From: Fragum whitleyi
Taxonomy: Eukaryota > Mollusca > Bivalvia > Cardiida > Cardiidae
DNA: 64,000 nt
NCBI GenBank assembly: GCA_948146395.1
Contig: OX411547.1
Location: 34,741,868-34,805,867 of the forward strand
Reading direction: 5' to 3'
Under the pieces are notes generated by a model. It did not search any database. It saw only the letters and a list, made by a program, of their open reading frames with translations, and was not told the origin of the DNA. The stretch's first letter is position 1. Every line of letters begins with the position of its first letter. A program made the position numbers and the translations under genes. This document shows positions 24,161 to 35,716 of this stretch, one piece after another.

Positions 24161-24378
24161 ATACTCAGTTCCAAAAGAAAGTTTGCTTTTGAAAATCTGA
24201 AATCTTAGATTTTAAAAACAAATTACAACATCATAAGTGCCGACCATGTGTCCGCAGTATACTAAACTTAATCGAAATTGGATTGTATGCCTCGTTTTAG
24301 GGTTCCCAAAACTTTGTGAATAAATAAGGAAAACAAAAAAAAAATGAAAGTTCACACTTTCTTTTGGAACTCAGTATA
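24161..24378. mobile_element. Mariner-type MITE
   Basis: Inverted ends TACTCAGTTCCAAAAGAAAG and CTTTCTTTTGGAACTCAGTA are nearly perfect and are flanked by TA on both sides. TA target duplication with such ends fits Tc1/mariner-derived MITEs. 218 bp, no coding capacity. Confidence 0.8.
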
Positions 24379-24651
24379 TATTGCGAAATTGAACCTAAAC
24401 AGAGTGAATAACATGTTTGTCCAAGGGCATTTTGAGGGCACTGTGTAGCCTTGAACGTAGACAAGAATATGCCAAAGGCTTTATAGATGGCTCAAAACAC
24501 CACCGGTGTACATTTTAGGCAATAGGAAACGCTCGTCGATTTAACTAGGGAATAATAAGAGCGCAACCATGAAAGAGCGTCATTTTGCACATGGGGTTAC
24601 ATAACGTCTCAATTATTAACTTTCCTCTAAGGATGACGTTGCCTAAACATA

Positions 24652-24843
24652 GGGCCAACTTATTTCTCGCCCGCTTTCGGGTCGGGTGTAGACTGGTCTC
24701 ACTGTCGAATATCAGAATAGCCTGTTCTAGGCTATTCTGATAGTCGATATGTGGACCAGTCTAGAGCTGGTAGTCCGCTTTCTGGGAGATAGTCTGATAA
24801 TGCGGGCAACAGTACCCGCCCGGGGTGAGAAATAAGTTGGCCC
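24652..24843. mobile_element. Foldback element, GGGCCAACTTATTTCTC ends
   Basis: GGGCCAACTTATTTCTC and GAGAAATAAGTTGGCCC are perfect 17-bp inverted ends. The centre is another palindrome (ATCAGAATAGCCTG, then CAG-free TTCTAGGCTATTCTGAT), and GACTGGTC/GACCAGTC pairs between them. ATA occurs directly on both outer sides, a possible 3-bp target duplication. 192 bp. Confidence 0.8.
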
Positions 24844-24849
24844 ATAGAC

Positions 24850-27330
24850 AACAAAAGAATCAAAGTGGGCAATTGCGAGATGTATTTTGACCATCCCATT
24901 TGCAAGAATCCCCTTTTCAAATGTCCCTTTTTTCAGATACCTTTCATACCCCGGGTGAATCCCCCAAAATTACCCAAAGTGATTCGTCAGGGGAAAATGT
25001 ACCATCTGTCTTGATTAGTGCGTAAAATGTCGACTCTAGTCAGAATGCTCGAACTGCGCTTGGTTGATTCTCCGAGCGTAGTATAATTCTTCTTCTTTCT
25101 TACGATATGTTTCTCGAAATGTGACCTATAATTGAATTCAGCACGTGGCTCAGACTATCCGTAAACTAGAGAGTGGACCTACCTCGGACTATTCGTCTCA
25201 GTTTGGCCGATTTTAGGTAATTCGGTTTCTGGTGGTAGACTCCCTACATCGGTTAGAGCGCTTTGGGTAAAACACATTTTGTTCATGCTTTCTGATCGTC
25301 TGTGGACATCTTTTGGGCGTATCATAATTTGATTGTGTTTATTCTTTCGTTGCAACATCTTCCTTAGCGGGATAGTTGAAAACTATGACGTCATATAAAT
25401 CCACGTGTGAAACGCCGCTTTCATGGCTGTGTCCTTATTATTCCCGATGTCTATTCCTTAAAATCACCGAGGGTTCACTATTGCTGTGGTTGGTATCCAA
25501 GGGAACCTATCTCCTTTTGAAATGTTTATTTAACTTAATCCCCAGAAGCTCCCTTTTCGCGTGCCAGGTGACAAATATTTGAAATAAAAATTATAATTCA
25601 AGATTATAATGTTTTGATTGGATTTTATCAGCATCTGAATGCCTATATAAGGGAGCATAGGGGCGAATTTAAATAATTCGTGATAGGGCAATATTTCGCT
25701 TTCATACTACAACTTTCTGACAAAGCGTTTTGGTGTTTCCGCACTAAAGGTAGGAATATTTTAAGCCGTTAAAATCAAAATGTTTATTCCTTAAAGAGAT
25801 TTAGGGGTCATGAAGATATATATATATAGATATACCAATCGTTCATTGGTATTTTGTCTCATGCATCCATGAATAGAAATAATTATTCTCTTCATATCTA
25901 GAAATTATATAGAGAGTAACATGTCTGTGTCTCAAAATATCAATTTTATCTGTTTGCAGTTTGAAGAATTTATTATGACGAGGCTTTGCCGAGTCATTAT
26001 AATTTCTCGTAGCAGAGACGAGATAAAATTGATATTTAAAGACACTTACATGTTATTTTATTCATCATGCAATCATTTTTCGGTGCTTCATTATAATCAA
26101 CTCTAAGAAATTAAAGAAATTCACGTGGAAATGTATGCAAATTGTTTCTAAAAATGAACAGTCTGATTACATGTTATGTTATCGGAAAGGTGATATCAGG
26201 TTAATACAGACATCATTGCATGATAAAGACCTATATCATTAAGTTAGAAAAAAATATCATCTCAACGGCACATTTCTTTTCATAAGTATATCGTGTTCAA
26301 CGTAATAAAATAGTCAAATTGTTTCAATGGCGTTATGAAAACGAATTTCAATTAATCATAATTCAAGAATCTTGGTGGACACAAGTAAAATAAAGTTCAA
26401 ACAGTTGATGATTTTTTTTTAAGAACCGAATTTGTACTTCTACCTCGCTATTAACACTCATTGAAAAAAAAAAAAGAAAACTCAACGAATGGATACCAAC
26501 AATTATTGAGCTTCGTTTCAATCAATGTCAAACCTCACAAAAATTCCATTGTATGAAAAAAAAAAAACATCAAAAAACAAAAAACAAAACAAAAAAAAAA
26601 AAAATCCAACGAGGTTGGGGGAATTGATAATTGACGAGACTCTGCCGAAACAATTATAAATTCCCTCAGCCGAGTTAGATTTTTTTTCATACAATACATT
26701 AAGTACGTTTTATATTTATCTTATAACATCTATTTGCCTTGTTTTCGACGATGTTTCGAACAGAAATGCAATTTTCTAAAAAAATAACCGCATTATATAA
26801 TTTCCTTAAAATATCCATGTGATATCATGAAAAATATCATATGGTATGTTATCACACGGATATTTATATAGTCATAAGATAGAAATATAAAATATTCTAA
26901 TTCAGACGATTCTGGAGAGCTTTAACAACATAGGATTCATTTACAATATTTTTTTACACAAGTGATATCCTCTTTTTTTTAGATATTTTTTATTAAAAGA
27001 GAGGGTTTTGAAAATGGTCGCTTATTAAAATGGTCGCTTAATAGACGTGGAGCATGACTGACTGTACTTCTATGTATAGAAGATAAATAGAAAAAAATCT
27101 ATAGATACACTTGCTTCATAAATTGTAATTAAATGACATGGAACAAAATGAAAGCAATATTTCTATTTTTTTTCCTTTTTCATATAGATCTAGATTTTTG
27201 TAGCATGCAAACAAAACAGCTGCGTGCTAAAAATCTTGTTCACGGAGCTAAGTATTTCTCCGCTAATCAAAGTGCGCGATTTTGACAGACGATAGAAATA
27301 ATTCAAAATTGATTCTTTTTTAGACTGGAA
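24850..27330. other. Intergenic upstream of the PL14 gene
   Basis: No supported gene. It holds a hairpin at 25938-26045 (AATATCAATTTTATCT with AGATAAAATTGATATT), an A-rich stretch at 26555-26605, a diverged hairpin at 26810-26867 (AATATCCATGTGATATCATG with its partner), and a fragment of the TCGCTTAATAGAC element near 27010-27065. The PL14 promoter should lie in the last few hundred bases, but no clear core element was identified. Confidence 0.4.
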
Positions 27331-27331
27331 A

Positions 27332-30300
27332 ATGTCTAGATCTACTGCAGTACTGGTTATGTTTCTGGGAACACTGATTGGAGGTAACGTTTTATATCTT
27401 TGACCAGTTACGCAAAAAGGGTCAACCTGGAAAATGATAAAAACTGTCTGCCCTGGTCATTGTGAGTGTAAAGCACAGTCTTACCAGATTCCTCACTTCT
27501 CGTCATAAGCAAATTTACTAATTCTTGAATGAAAGTTTTACCTTTACTTTATAATAAAATCAAATAAAATTGATTCAGCTTCGCATGTTAATATATTTTG
27601 CACAATTGACCTTAGTTAGTGTTTTCCTATTTCCCAGACGGTCTCTTTTGGTATGACAGTTCCCCTATCTCATATCGTTGGCTCAGCGAGAAACAGTTGT
27701 AACTCCCTATAAACGTATAGGGAGTTACAACTGCTTCACGATGAGCCATCGATATTTGTTTGTTTGTTGTTTTGTGTTTTTTTTTAGTCAAGGAATGTTA
27801 CCCATCTGTATTCATTTTATAGGTCGAAAAGTAAACACATGAATACCCGTACTCGATTTTTTAGCGATGAAAATTCGACCCGTCACTCGAAAAGGGAACA
27901 TTTGGGAAGTTTTAAATAAAATTTTGGAACAGAGATTTGGCCCAGAATCGGCCAACCAGTGGTCCTATTTTCTTAAATTCTTACACAGAAAGGTAGAATG
28001 ATCATCCTAGATTAAGAAAATCAGTCGAGTAGGCAAAATTTCGACCCCAGTTAGCCTGCACAGTCCGCACAGTTTGACTGTGGTCGACACTTTAGGCACT
28101 GTTCAGGTAGTCCCTTTACGCGACATTTGTCCCAAATGATAAAATTTTCACTTTGATTAGATTGGGAAAATCTTTATAGTTGATTTAGAGTTAGAATTCT
28201 GAAACCTCAACATAAGGGAGATCTTATTTTTTAGATGTGAAAGTCGCCCTTCTCTCTTTCTCTCCTTCCCTTTCTCTCTCTTTCTCTCTATTTCCACCAG
28301 TCTCTTCTTCTTCTTTTTGTTCTTCTTCTTTTTCATCATCATCATCATCATCATCATCATCTTCTTCTTCTTCTTATTCTTCTTCTTCTTCTTCTTCTCT
28401 ACTCCAAAGCAATACAGCACTTTAAACTAACCTTGAGAAGTTGTAATATTCATACAATACAATTTGTAAAATCATGAAATTGTCTGTCATTCAAATCAAA
28501 ACTATTCTTAACCGCCATCTCTTCGCTCCAGTCATTCATTCATTCCAAACACTCTCTCCAACCTTTTAAAAACTCTCCAAAATCACTAAAAATGATAAGA
28601 TTTACAACTACATTCAAAATCAAAATCGATAGATAAAATCCACGATTTTTCCAACATATTTGAGTTTTGCAATCGTATGATGGATTCGTGAAAAAAGAAA
28701 GCTATTCATAGAACATGTATGCATATTTTACTAAAGGGAGGTAATAAGTATCACTAATTTTGTTCATCCTGAACAAAATTGGCAATATAAGATTACCTCC
28801 CTCGAATCTCACTCAAAATTCGCTCAACACACTCATTCAATTTCATTCCAAAATTATTCAAAAATAATTCATCTCGTCGATTTCACGATGTTCTGAACTG
28901 AATAAGTCGTATTTATTTCCGTGTATTTTAGTTTATGGCACTGAACAAGAGTTAGGCGTTTGGCTGGATGCAGATCTAGGCACCACTTACAGTTCTTCTG
29001 AAATAATCTCCAAATTCAATACGACCTTGGATTATGCTTTTGGCTGGAATCCAATGGATACTGATTCTCTGTCTTTGGTCGACGATCCCGACACAGCCAC
29101 CCACAAAGTTTTAAAGGTGTTTTACGAAGCTGGTAGGTGTTGGTTATTTACCACCATTGGGGTAGCGATTTGTGCGCAAATACGCAAGTGCGTACATTAT
29201 TATTTTAAAACTATTAACAATGATTATTAATGCTTTCAATAAGTTCACGTGTCCCGCGCTCAGGATGAAAAAACGGTGCAAACTGTTTGACAATTTTACC
29301 CCGCTTTGAACGCATGTGTACGTGCAAAGCGGGGTAAAGTTGGCAAACAGTTTGCGCCGTTTTGTCATCCAGAACGCAGGGCTTAGGCATTTTTAACAAA
29401 GCCGGCAAAATGCTAAAACTACTACTAACTACAGTGTAGTGCAATTTTTCAAGTAGGAAACCATTCTGGTTTCGTTTGAACCAAAAATGTGGCCTCAGTC
29501 TTGTTTGGGCTAACCTTGGCTGATAGAACATCTCTCAATGTCTCTCTTTCTCTGTGTCTCTCTCTCTGTCTCTGTCTCTCTGTCTTTCTTTCTCTGTCTT
29601 TCTCTTTCTGTCTCTCTCTTCTCTGTCTCTGTCTCTCTAACAAGCAGGTCAGCTTGAGCATTCTGTTGTATTCTGATAACTTTGTGTTGTTAATAGCAGC
29701 AAATGAACAGGGCCTACAATCCATGCTATATCCCTAAGTCAATGATGTGCTTCAAATTTTATGACTGTCAATACTAAGAAAACTAACATAGTTCACTTTC
29801 GTCCAAGTTCAGTCAAGCAATCTAGTAAAAATTGTTTTCATTGAGAAAAGAAATAACTTTTCAAACAACCAGAATGTGATGGACACAACTTATATTAAAT
29901 TATTATCGTTTAAAGGTTCATCATTCAGTTACACCACCAATGATATATTGTGCACAAGCTCACCTTGTAAACGCGGGGTCAAATTTTACACCGAACCGTC
30001 CGAGCTACTATCATTATCACCAAAGCCGGATCAAGTTATTTTGGAATATGAGGTAAATATACTTATCTGTTAAGAACATCGTGAAATTGACCAGAGGAAT
30101 AATTATCTTTAATGATTTTAGAATGAAATTGAATAAGTGTGTGGAGCGAGTTTTGAGTGAAACTAAAAGGAGGTAATCCAATATTGCTAATTTTGTTCAA
30201 GATGAACAAAATTAATTATATCTATTACTTCCCTTTAATAAAATATACGTTTTCCGCTTGTGTGTCTTCATGGTCCAATCAGTCGGTGTAAAATCCACAC

Positions 30301-31932
30301 CACCCAAACAAAAAACAAAAACAAAACAAAACAAAACCGGAGAATGATAAATTTGTACGATTTCGTAATGCTTTTCTTATAATTTTGGAGCGTTTTTGAT
30401 CGATTTGAGTGAGTGTTTGGAATGAAATAATAACGATCTGAGTGATTGAGAATGATTTTGATAGGAATTACAATTTCACGATGTTTTTACCTGTATCAGT
30501 GTTTTCATTTTGTGACCCTTCACGTCCTAAAGACACCATAAGGGAAACGGAATATTTTCGACCCTAGTCAGACTGCGAGATCTCTGTAAACTGACCAGGA
30601 TCAAATCGTTTCATAAATGTCGTTTTTCCTGTATCTAGAACGATAATTCCATCTTCCTATGTAGTTACCCTGCCACTCCCATATTTGAGGGTCAATATTT
30701 TTTTTCAACAATTTAGGTAAAAGGTCGCCAAAGAAACACCTATGCCAAGTTTCATTGAAATCAGCCTAACAGTTTGGGAGGAGAAGATTTTTTAAAGATT
30801 TTAACGTGAAAAAATGCCCCGCACTCTCACGCCGTTATTTTGTGGACAATATTTTTTGTAACAATTATTTTGTTAACAATTTTAGTAAAGGGTCAACCAT
30901 GCCAAAATTAATTGAAATCGGCCCGATGGTTTGAGAGGAGATGATTTTTGAAGATTGTGAAAAAACACCCAGCCCTTCACGCCCATATTTGGGCATCAAT
31001 CAAAAGTTGGACATAAGACGACCACAATGGCGATCACTGCATGCTCAGGTGTGCTAAAAGGGCAATCACTATACCATCAGGCTGCGGTATTCTTTCTGCT
31101 TAAAATAAAATGAGATACCTTTTTTAGTGTAACTGGATTAGCGGGTTATAGCAGGACCATCAATGCTGTTAAAAAAACTTTCAAAATTTAGATAATTATT
31201 GTTTAGATAAAAGAAATTTTATTTAAAGAAAAACATACATAGGCCAATTCATTGATGAAATCAAAGAAACTAACAAAAAAGAAAGAAAAGAAAAATCGCT
31301 GCCTACTTTGATGCATTGCATCAAAATTTTGTCTTGTACATGTATATATTTCTTGTAGCTGTTCGTTCTAGGAGACATATACCTGTGGCTCATATTTTGT
31401 TTCATTTTATTATTCCTCTTAGGTTTATTTTGACTCCGACTTCTCATTCGATAAAAGCGGAAAACTACCCGGCCTGTATAGTGGCGATAAAGACAACTGC
31501 ATAGATGACGCATCAGGCGTCGACTGTTTCTCAGTTCGAGCGATGTGGTTAGATGATAAGTTCGCGATAGACGCCTTCGTCTCACCCGATCAGAGTGACG
31601 GGCAACCTTTGTCAGACTGGTGTGTTGGTGTAACAGAGTGCAATTACATCTCCGGCTCCGAGATAAATTTAAAGGGCGCAACATCACAAAGCAACTTTGA
31701 CACGGAGAAATGGTACCAAATTCGACTCGAGGTAGATACCGCCATTCCGCGCATTTCTCTTGAAATTGACAGCGAGAAAATAATAGAGAGGTCCGATATC
31801 ATTCTTACACCCGGAAGTATAAAAACAGACGCCATGCTGTTTTCATCTTACTATAATGATCCATACTCCGATGATCGCCCCAGCACCAAAGCTTATTTCA
31901 AGAATATCAAAATCAAAGGAATCCTATTATAA
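27332..31932 (+). CDS. Secreted polysaccharide lyase family 14 (alginate-lyase-like) protein, four exons
   Basis: Exons 27332-27383, 28932-29132, 29916-30052 and 31423-31932 join with matching phases (1, 1, 0), GT donors and AG acceptors. They give 299 residues. Residues 1-20 form a signal peptide (hydrophobic VLVMFLGTLIGG), so the protein is probably secreted. Family hallmarks are GKLPGLYSG (144-151 region) and CFSVRAMW (165-172). PL14 enzymes of abalone, other molluscs and chlorella viruses cleave alginate or related polyuronates by beta-elimination. Lys144, Ser167 and Arg169 appear to match catalytic positions. The pair of tyrosines expected just after SVR-MW is not seen (IDAFV instead), so activity is uncertain. 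Paired cysteines suggest disulphides. The introns are filled with MITEs and microsatellites. Exon structure is inferred by eye. Confidence 0.85.
27678..27751. repeat. GGCTCAG hairpin family, copy 1 (PL14 intron 1)
   Basis: TTGGCTCAGCGAGAAACAGT, TGTAACTCCCTAT, a short loop and ATAGGGAGTTACAACTGC, then TGAGCCATCGA form a 74-bp hairpin. Other copies are at 32037, 38301, 48957 and 52658. Confidence 0.85.
27876..28132 (+). mobile_element. GACCCGTC MITE, diverged copy (PL14 intron 1)
   Basis: CGACCCGTCACTCGAAAAGGG at the left, GGTAGAATGATCATCCTAGA in the middle and TCGACCCCAGTTAGCCTG near an internal palindrome match the copy at 12294. The right end (GTCCCTTTACGCGACATTTG) is decayed. Confidence 0.7.
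28238..28402. repeat. Pyrimidine-rich microsatellite
   Basis: CT-rich sequence followed by (TCT)n and (TCA)n runs, in intron 1 of the PL14 gene. The serine-rich and lysine-rich open frames on the two strands are products of this low complexity. Confidence 0.9.
28468..28895. mobile_element. AACATCGTGAAATTG foldback, copy 1 (PL14 intron 1)
   Basis: The ends ATCATGAAATTG and GATTTCACGATGTT are inverted. The centre GGGAGGTAAT...TTTTGTTCATCCTGAACAAAA...ATTACCTCCC is a hairpin, and repeated CTCATTCA/CCAAAA motifs fill the arms. A better-preserved copy is at 30074-30485 and another is at 38531-38905. Confidence 0.65.
29259..29392. mobile_element. CGCTCAGGATGA foldback (PL14 intron 2)
   Basis: The left arm GTGCAAACTGTTTG, CAATTTTACCCCGCTTTG is mirrored by CAAAGCGGGGTAAAGTTG, GCAAACAGTTTGCGCC. 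The outer arms are CTCAGGATGA and TCATCCAGAACGCAGGGC. About 130 bp. Related copies: 54416-54546, and half of one at 4337. Confidence 0.8.
29529..29640. repeat. (TCTG/TCTC)n microsatellite (PL14 intron 2)
   Basis: Long CTCTGTCTCTCTGTC-type low-complexity tract. The long frames on both strands here have no biological meaning. Confidence 0.9.
30074..30485. mobile_element. AACATCGTGAAATTG foldback, copy 2 (PL14 intron 3)
   Basis: Perfect 15-bp inverted ends AACATCGTGAAATTG and CAATTTCACGATGTT bound 412 bp. The central hairpin is AATTTTGTTCAAGATGAACAAAATT. It starts about 20 bp after the exon 3 donor. Confidence 0.8.
30512..30615 (+). mobile_element. GACCCGTC MITE remnant (PL14 intron 3)
   Basis: GTGACCCTTCACGTC, then TTTTCGACCCTAGTCAGACT and CTGACCAGGATCAAA are decayed pieces of the MITE at 12294, with most of the middle lost. 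Confidence 0.5.
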
Positions 31933-32036
31933 GGAGGATAGTTTTCTTAAATACTAAGTAAATTTGATTTTTTTTCGGACGAAAAAATTGTAAAACAGCC
32001 TTTGCTGAGCGAAAAGGCTGTATTAAGTTTCTCATT

Positions 32037-32113
32037 TCGTTGGCTCAGCGCGAAACAGTTGTAACTCCCTATATGTTTATAGGGAGTTACAACTGTTTCG
32101 CGCTGAGCCATCG
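32037..32113. repeat. GGCTCAG hairpin family, copy 2
   Basis: TGGCTCAGCGCGAAACAGTT pairs with AACTGTTTCGCGCTGAGCCA without mismatch. The inner GTAACTCCCTAT/ATAGGGAGTTAC stem also pairs. The copy lies about 100 bp downstream of the PL14 stop codon, possibly in its 3' UTR. Confidence 0.88.
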
Positions 32114-32205
32114 ATTTGAAAACATTTTTCTCTACACGCCTATAAAACCGTGTATTCCAGAAATTTACTTGAAATTAGAGATCTACAAATCAATGAATTT
32201 CTTCT

Positions 32206-32256
32206 AAAACCTCGTAACTACAGCTTTTATGAAGCTGTAGTTACGTGGTTTTAGAA
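32206..32256. repeat. Small hairpin ACCTCGTAACTACAGC
   Basis: AACCTCGTAACTACAGCTT and AAGCTGTAGTTACGTGGTT pair around a TTATG loop. One arm (GCTGTAGTTACGAGGTTTTG) recurs at 34405-34425. Confidence 0.6.
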
Positions 32257-32672
32257 GAAAGTCGACGAGATGTACTGAAAATGTCGTATTTGTTTCAATT
32301 CGTATATCACTAAGAAAATATTAAGATATGCTATCTTGACAAAACTTAAAAACGTACATTCAACTTTGTTTTACGATTTCAAGCACCAAATGCCACCCGT
32401 TTATTTATCGAATGAATCGAATTCGGGAACATCGGCGAAAATTTCGATAATCTGGTTTACTGCCCCTAGACCTCACATATAGTGGGCTACCAGCTAAAAG
32501 TTTTTATTGCCTTTAGATTAAAGAGCGATGTCAAGAAAGAGAAGATAGGAAGCCTTTTTTTTTTAAAAAAAAAAGTCATAAAATTGCTTTAAATGATGAA
32601 ATGTTGATCTATCAAATTTCGATTTAGCTGAATATTATGAATGCTGTTTTAGTCGCTCTTTATTGTAAGAAA

Positions 32673-32947
32673 GCCGCCACCATAGCGCAGTTGGTTAGGC
32701 ATAAGACTTCCAATCTGGAAGTCGTGGGTTCGATCCCCGGTGGCGGCAAATATCCTTTCCGACGTTTGTCTTTCACCAATGGGTAGATAATCATAAACCT
32801 ATGTGAAATAGCAGTCGGAGGCTATGAAAGGGTGTAATGGTAGTACAGGTGGAAGAAATACCAGGAATCCATTGTTAGGTGCTCCGGCCGCCGCGATATA
32901 ACTGCGAGATTGTTGAAAGCGGCCTTAAAGCCATTAAAACCAAAAAA
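32673..32947 (+). repeat. SINE family A, full-length plus-strand copy
   Basis: The tRNA-like head at 32673-32747 has GCCGCCA/TGGCGGC pairing, box A TAGCGCAGTTGG and box B GGTTCGATCCCC. The body runs to AGCCATTAAAACCAAAAAA. The flanks TATTGTAAGAAA (32661-32672) and TATTATAAGAAA (32948-32959) are a 12-bp target duplication with one difference. The head differs little from the copy at 15332-15612, so the family was active fairly recently. Confidence 0.92.
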
Positions 32948-33383
32948 TATTATAAGAAATGTCTAATTCATTGACAAAAAGAGATATATCAAAATATATA
33001 AAAAGTTAATTCAGTGTTATAAAAAGGTAAATTCAGTGAAAATTATCCCACCAACCAATGTTAATGCTAGATATATGGTGGTGAATTTCAAATGCCTGAT
33101 AGATTTTTGCGAATGGAATTTTAACTCATTCTTTATTCAAACTGCATACTGAATAATTGTCCCCGATATGTTCAATGAAGAAGTGTAAAACTTTTGTAAA
33201 CGAAATTTTGAAGCCAATGCACGATTTTTTTGTGTAAATTTTATATATTATGTGTTGTAATCTATATACATGTATGTTATCTTTCACATTTTCACACAAA
33301 ACACATTGTAAACTAAAAATATACATTTAGCCTTTTTCATTCAAACAAATTAGCTTGTTAATTAAAATAAAGAAATTCGTGTT

Positions 33384-33520
33384 TTTAAAGTAGTTCACCC
33401 GTAATAGTGAGACCGGGGCGTTACCGAGGTTTCCTCATGATTTTTATTAAGAAACCTCAATTAACATCGTGAAAGATCGTGAGTTCCGAAATGGTACGGA
33501 ACTATTACGGGTCCACTTCT
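33384..33520. mobile_element. Diverged copy of the GGTAGTGGACC foldback
   Basis: TTAAAGTAGTTCACCCGTAA and TATTACGGGTCCACTTC correspond to the ends of the better copy at 37924-38086. The inner GAGGTTTCCT/AGAAACCTC hairpin is kept. Confidence 0.6.
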
Positions 33521-34040
33521 GAAGAAAAAGCCAAAAACTTACACCAAGATATTGCACTAACCCCTCCTTCTGAATTAAAATATATTTTACTTAATGACTC
33601 AATTGCCTGACGGTTTACACAAGTTCATTATACAAATATTTGTTGTATGTCATTATAATCAGAATAAAAACTAGTAAAATACAAAGCCTCTTTTTTTCTT
33701 AAGTCCAGATTATTCTTAAGTTAACCAAAATTCAACAGGCTTTCCTGATGCATAGAAATACCTGGCCATTCAAAGCAACGAACCCGTTGCTACGTCGCTA
33801 CGTTAACGAAATTAGAGAATGAAACAATTTAAGGGAACAGTGCATCACTATGTATGGAAAGTGCGCATCTATATATCCTCGGTTAGGAGATTTAGAAAAG
33901 TAAGAAAAGTCCGCGCAGTCCGACTTGGTCGACACTTTACGCATTACCCAGTTGTTCACTTTTCACCTGATTGGTCACATGAATACAGAGGGGTTATACT
34001 GTTTGCAGTCCATGTATTTCGGATTCTGTCACAACATTTA

Positions 34041-34110
34041 GTGAGTGATCAAAGGTCAATTTTGTCTTTACAGGTATAGACAAAATTGACCTTTTGCCAC
34101 TCACTCAAAC
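34041..34110. repeat. GTGAGTGATCAAAG hairpin, copy 2
   Basis: GTGAGTGATCAAAGGTCAAT and TTTTGTCT pair with AGACAAAA and ATTGACCTTTTGCCACTCAC around TTACAGGTAT. This is the best-preserved member. A remnant of the GACCCGTC MITE lies just upstream (33880-33978). Confidence 0.75.
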
Positions 34111-34823
34111 TTGTACATTTATAAACGGGTTGATTTGTAAGATATTGACTCAATCGTCAATGTTTTAACACCCCGACAAGATAAATTGATAAAATTGTAA
34201 TAATAAAATAGCGCCGAAGTTGTGACTCTTTGTCTTTCACAGGCGGTAACATGATAACAAAAGACTTATAACGTAAATCTATTTGATCGGATGTCTCTAT
34301 ATCGGCAAAGGAAAGAACAAAAACAGAGTAATCGACCTTTTCAGAAGTCAGATGTGACCTTAATGATAAAAAAATTGTTTTGCTCTAAACCAAACTTTTT
34401 ACAAGCTGTAGTTACGAGGTTTTGGAAGAAAAAAGAGTGGATGTTTTCTTGTATTTTGAACGAGTCTTCATAAAAGTGTGTGCAATCAAACGCCTTTATT
34501 CAATGCAAATAAAAGAAAGATGCAGATTAAGATGTCTACAAATATGTTGGAGTTTCGAAATATTTTGGAAGTTAGATAGATGTACTTTTGGATTAAATCT
34601 ATAGCTATGGGCTGAAGTTACAAAGGCGTCTCGAGGCTAGTGAGTATCTATCTAATGATTTACTATTTTCATAACTTTTAATAAAATAATTTAAATAATT
34701 TCGAAAAAAAAAATCATTCCTTTTAGATGCCGTTTGAAATGTGAACGATAGTCTATGCTACTAAAAAATTATTTTTCCTTCTTTTAATTCGTTATCAAAT
34801 TGCATTGCACATTATTAAATTTT

Positions 34824-35164
34824 GTGACCCATCACTTAAAAAGGAACCATCTGGGAAATCAAGAAAACGAATATTTGAAAAAGAGATCTGGTCCAGCATT
34901 ATTCCACCAGAGGTCGCCTTTCAAAAAGTCTTTCACTGGAAGGTAGATCAAAAAGTCTTTCACTGGAAGGTAGATCAAAAGGTCTTTCACTGGAAGGTAG
35001 ATCAAAAAGTCTTTCACTGGAAGGTAGATTGAACATTCTAGATTCAGAAAATAAGCACATTGCGAAAAGTTTCGATCCTAGTCAGTCTGCGCAAACCGCG
35101 CAGTCTGACTAGGGTCGACACTTTACACACTTCCAAGATGGTCCCTTTTCGCGTGACGGGTCAC
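34824..35164 (+). mobile_element. GACCCGTC MITE with internal 27-bp tandem expansion
   Basis: GTGACCCATCACTTAAAAAGG and CCCTTTTCGCGTGACGGGTC bound 341 bp. Inside, a 27-bp unit (AAAAAGTCTTTCACTGGAAG plus GTAGATC) is repeated four times at 34923-35030 with almost no divergence. Sister copies have one unit. The palindrome CGATCCTAGTCAGTCTGCGC...CAGTCTGACTAGGGTCG is retained. Confidence 0.88.
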
Positions 35165-35716
35165 AAATAATAAGCATAACCTTCTATAGCATGCCTCCAT
35201 TTTCCAGAACAACGATGGAAATGAGAGAATTTAGCTTTCTTTTCTTTAATGGTATTCTTGGTAATAGAGCGCATAACATGATTTTCCGACAATATTCTGC
35301 GCTGACTTATGTTGTATTTACAATGCCATAGTCTGTTCTCTTAACATTAAAATCTTTTTTTTTTTATTGTCGATTATAATACCTATTCAATGAATTTAGA
35401 TTAATAATTCTAAGTTCGAGGGCGCATTTCCCTTGCTATATTTTCCCGACATTTTGAAGTCCTAAGAAATTTCTCCTATATTTTCTTTTCTCTGAATAAG
35501 TTACGTAAATAAAGAAGATTTACTAACATTTTGATCGTTTCGCTTTATTCTTTTTAATGCTCAAAATGAATTTACGAGAAGTCTCAAGAATTCCGTCATT
35601 TATACATAATCGTAAATCAAGGGACCATTGTAAGTAGCCAACGTATAGTTATAAAGGCACTGAAAATGATTTTGTGAAGGTCCTTCGAATTACACTTTTC
35701 TTTTTAGGTTTTTACG

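Larger units (their letters stand above)
32960..35700. other. Intergenic between the PL14 and GIMAP genes
   Basis: No supported gene. Contents are small repeats: a foldback at 33384-33520, a MITE remnant at 33880-33978, a hairpin at 34041-34110 and a MITE at 34824-35164. The remainder is AT-rich with no recognisable signal. Confidence 0.45.

Noticed and set aside
28157..28425. Lysine-rich and serine-rich ORFs on opposite strands
   Set aside because: They are translations of a TCT/TCA microsatellite inside an intron.
29449..29737. Arg/Glu-rich and Leu/Ser-rich ORFs
   Set aside because: They are translations of a TCTG/TCTC microsatellite in PL14 intron 2.
31223..31687. 154-residue minus-strand ORF
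   Set aside because: It lies opposite PL14 exon 4, whose plus-strand frame has clear family motifs and matching splice phases.
32673..32747. Functional tRNA gene
   Set aside because: Box A, box B and the acceptor-type stem are present, but the anticodon arm is wrong for a tRNA, a conserved SINE body follows, and a 12-bp target duplication surrounds the whole unit.
34923..35030. Direct repeats that could suggest a CRISPR array
   Set aside because: The four 27-bp units are contiguous without spacers, lie inside a MITE, and the genome is animal.
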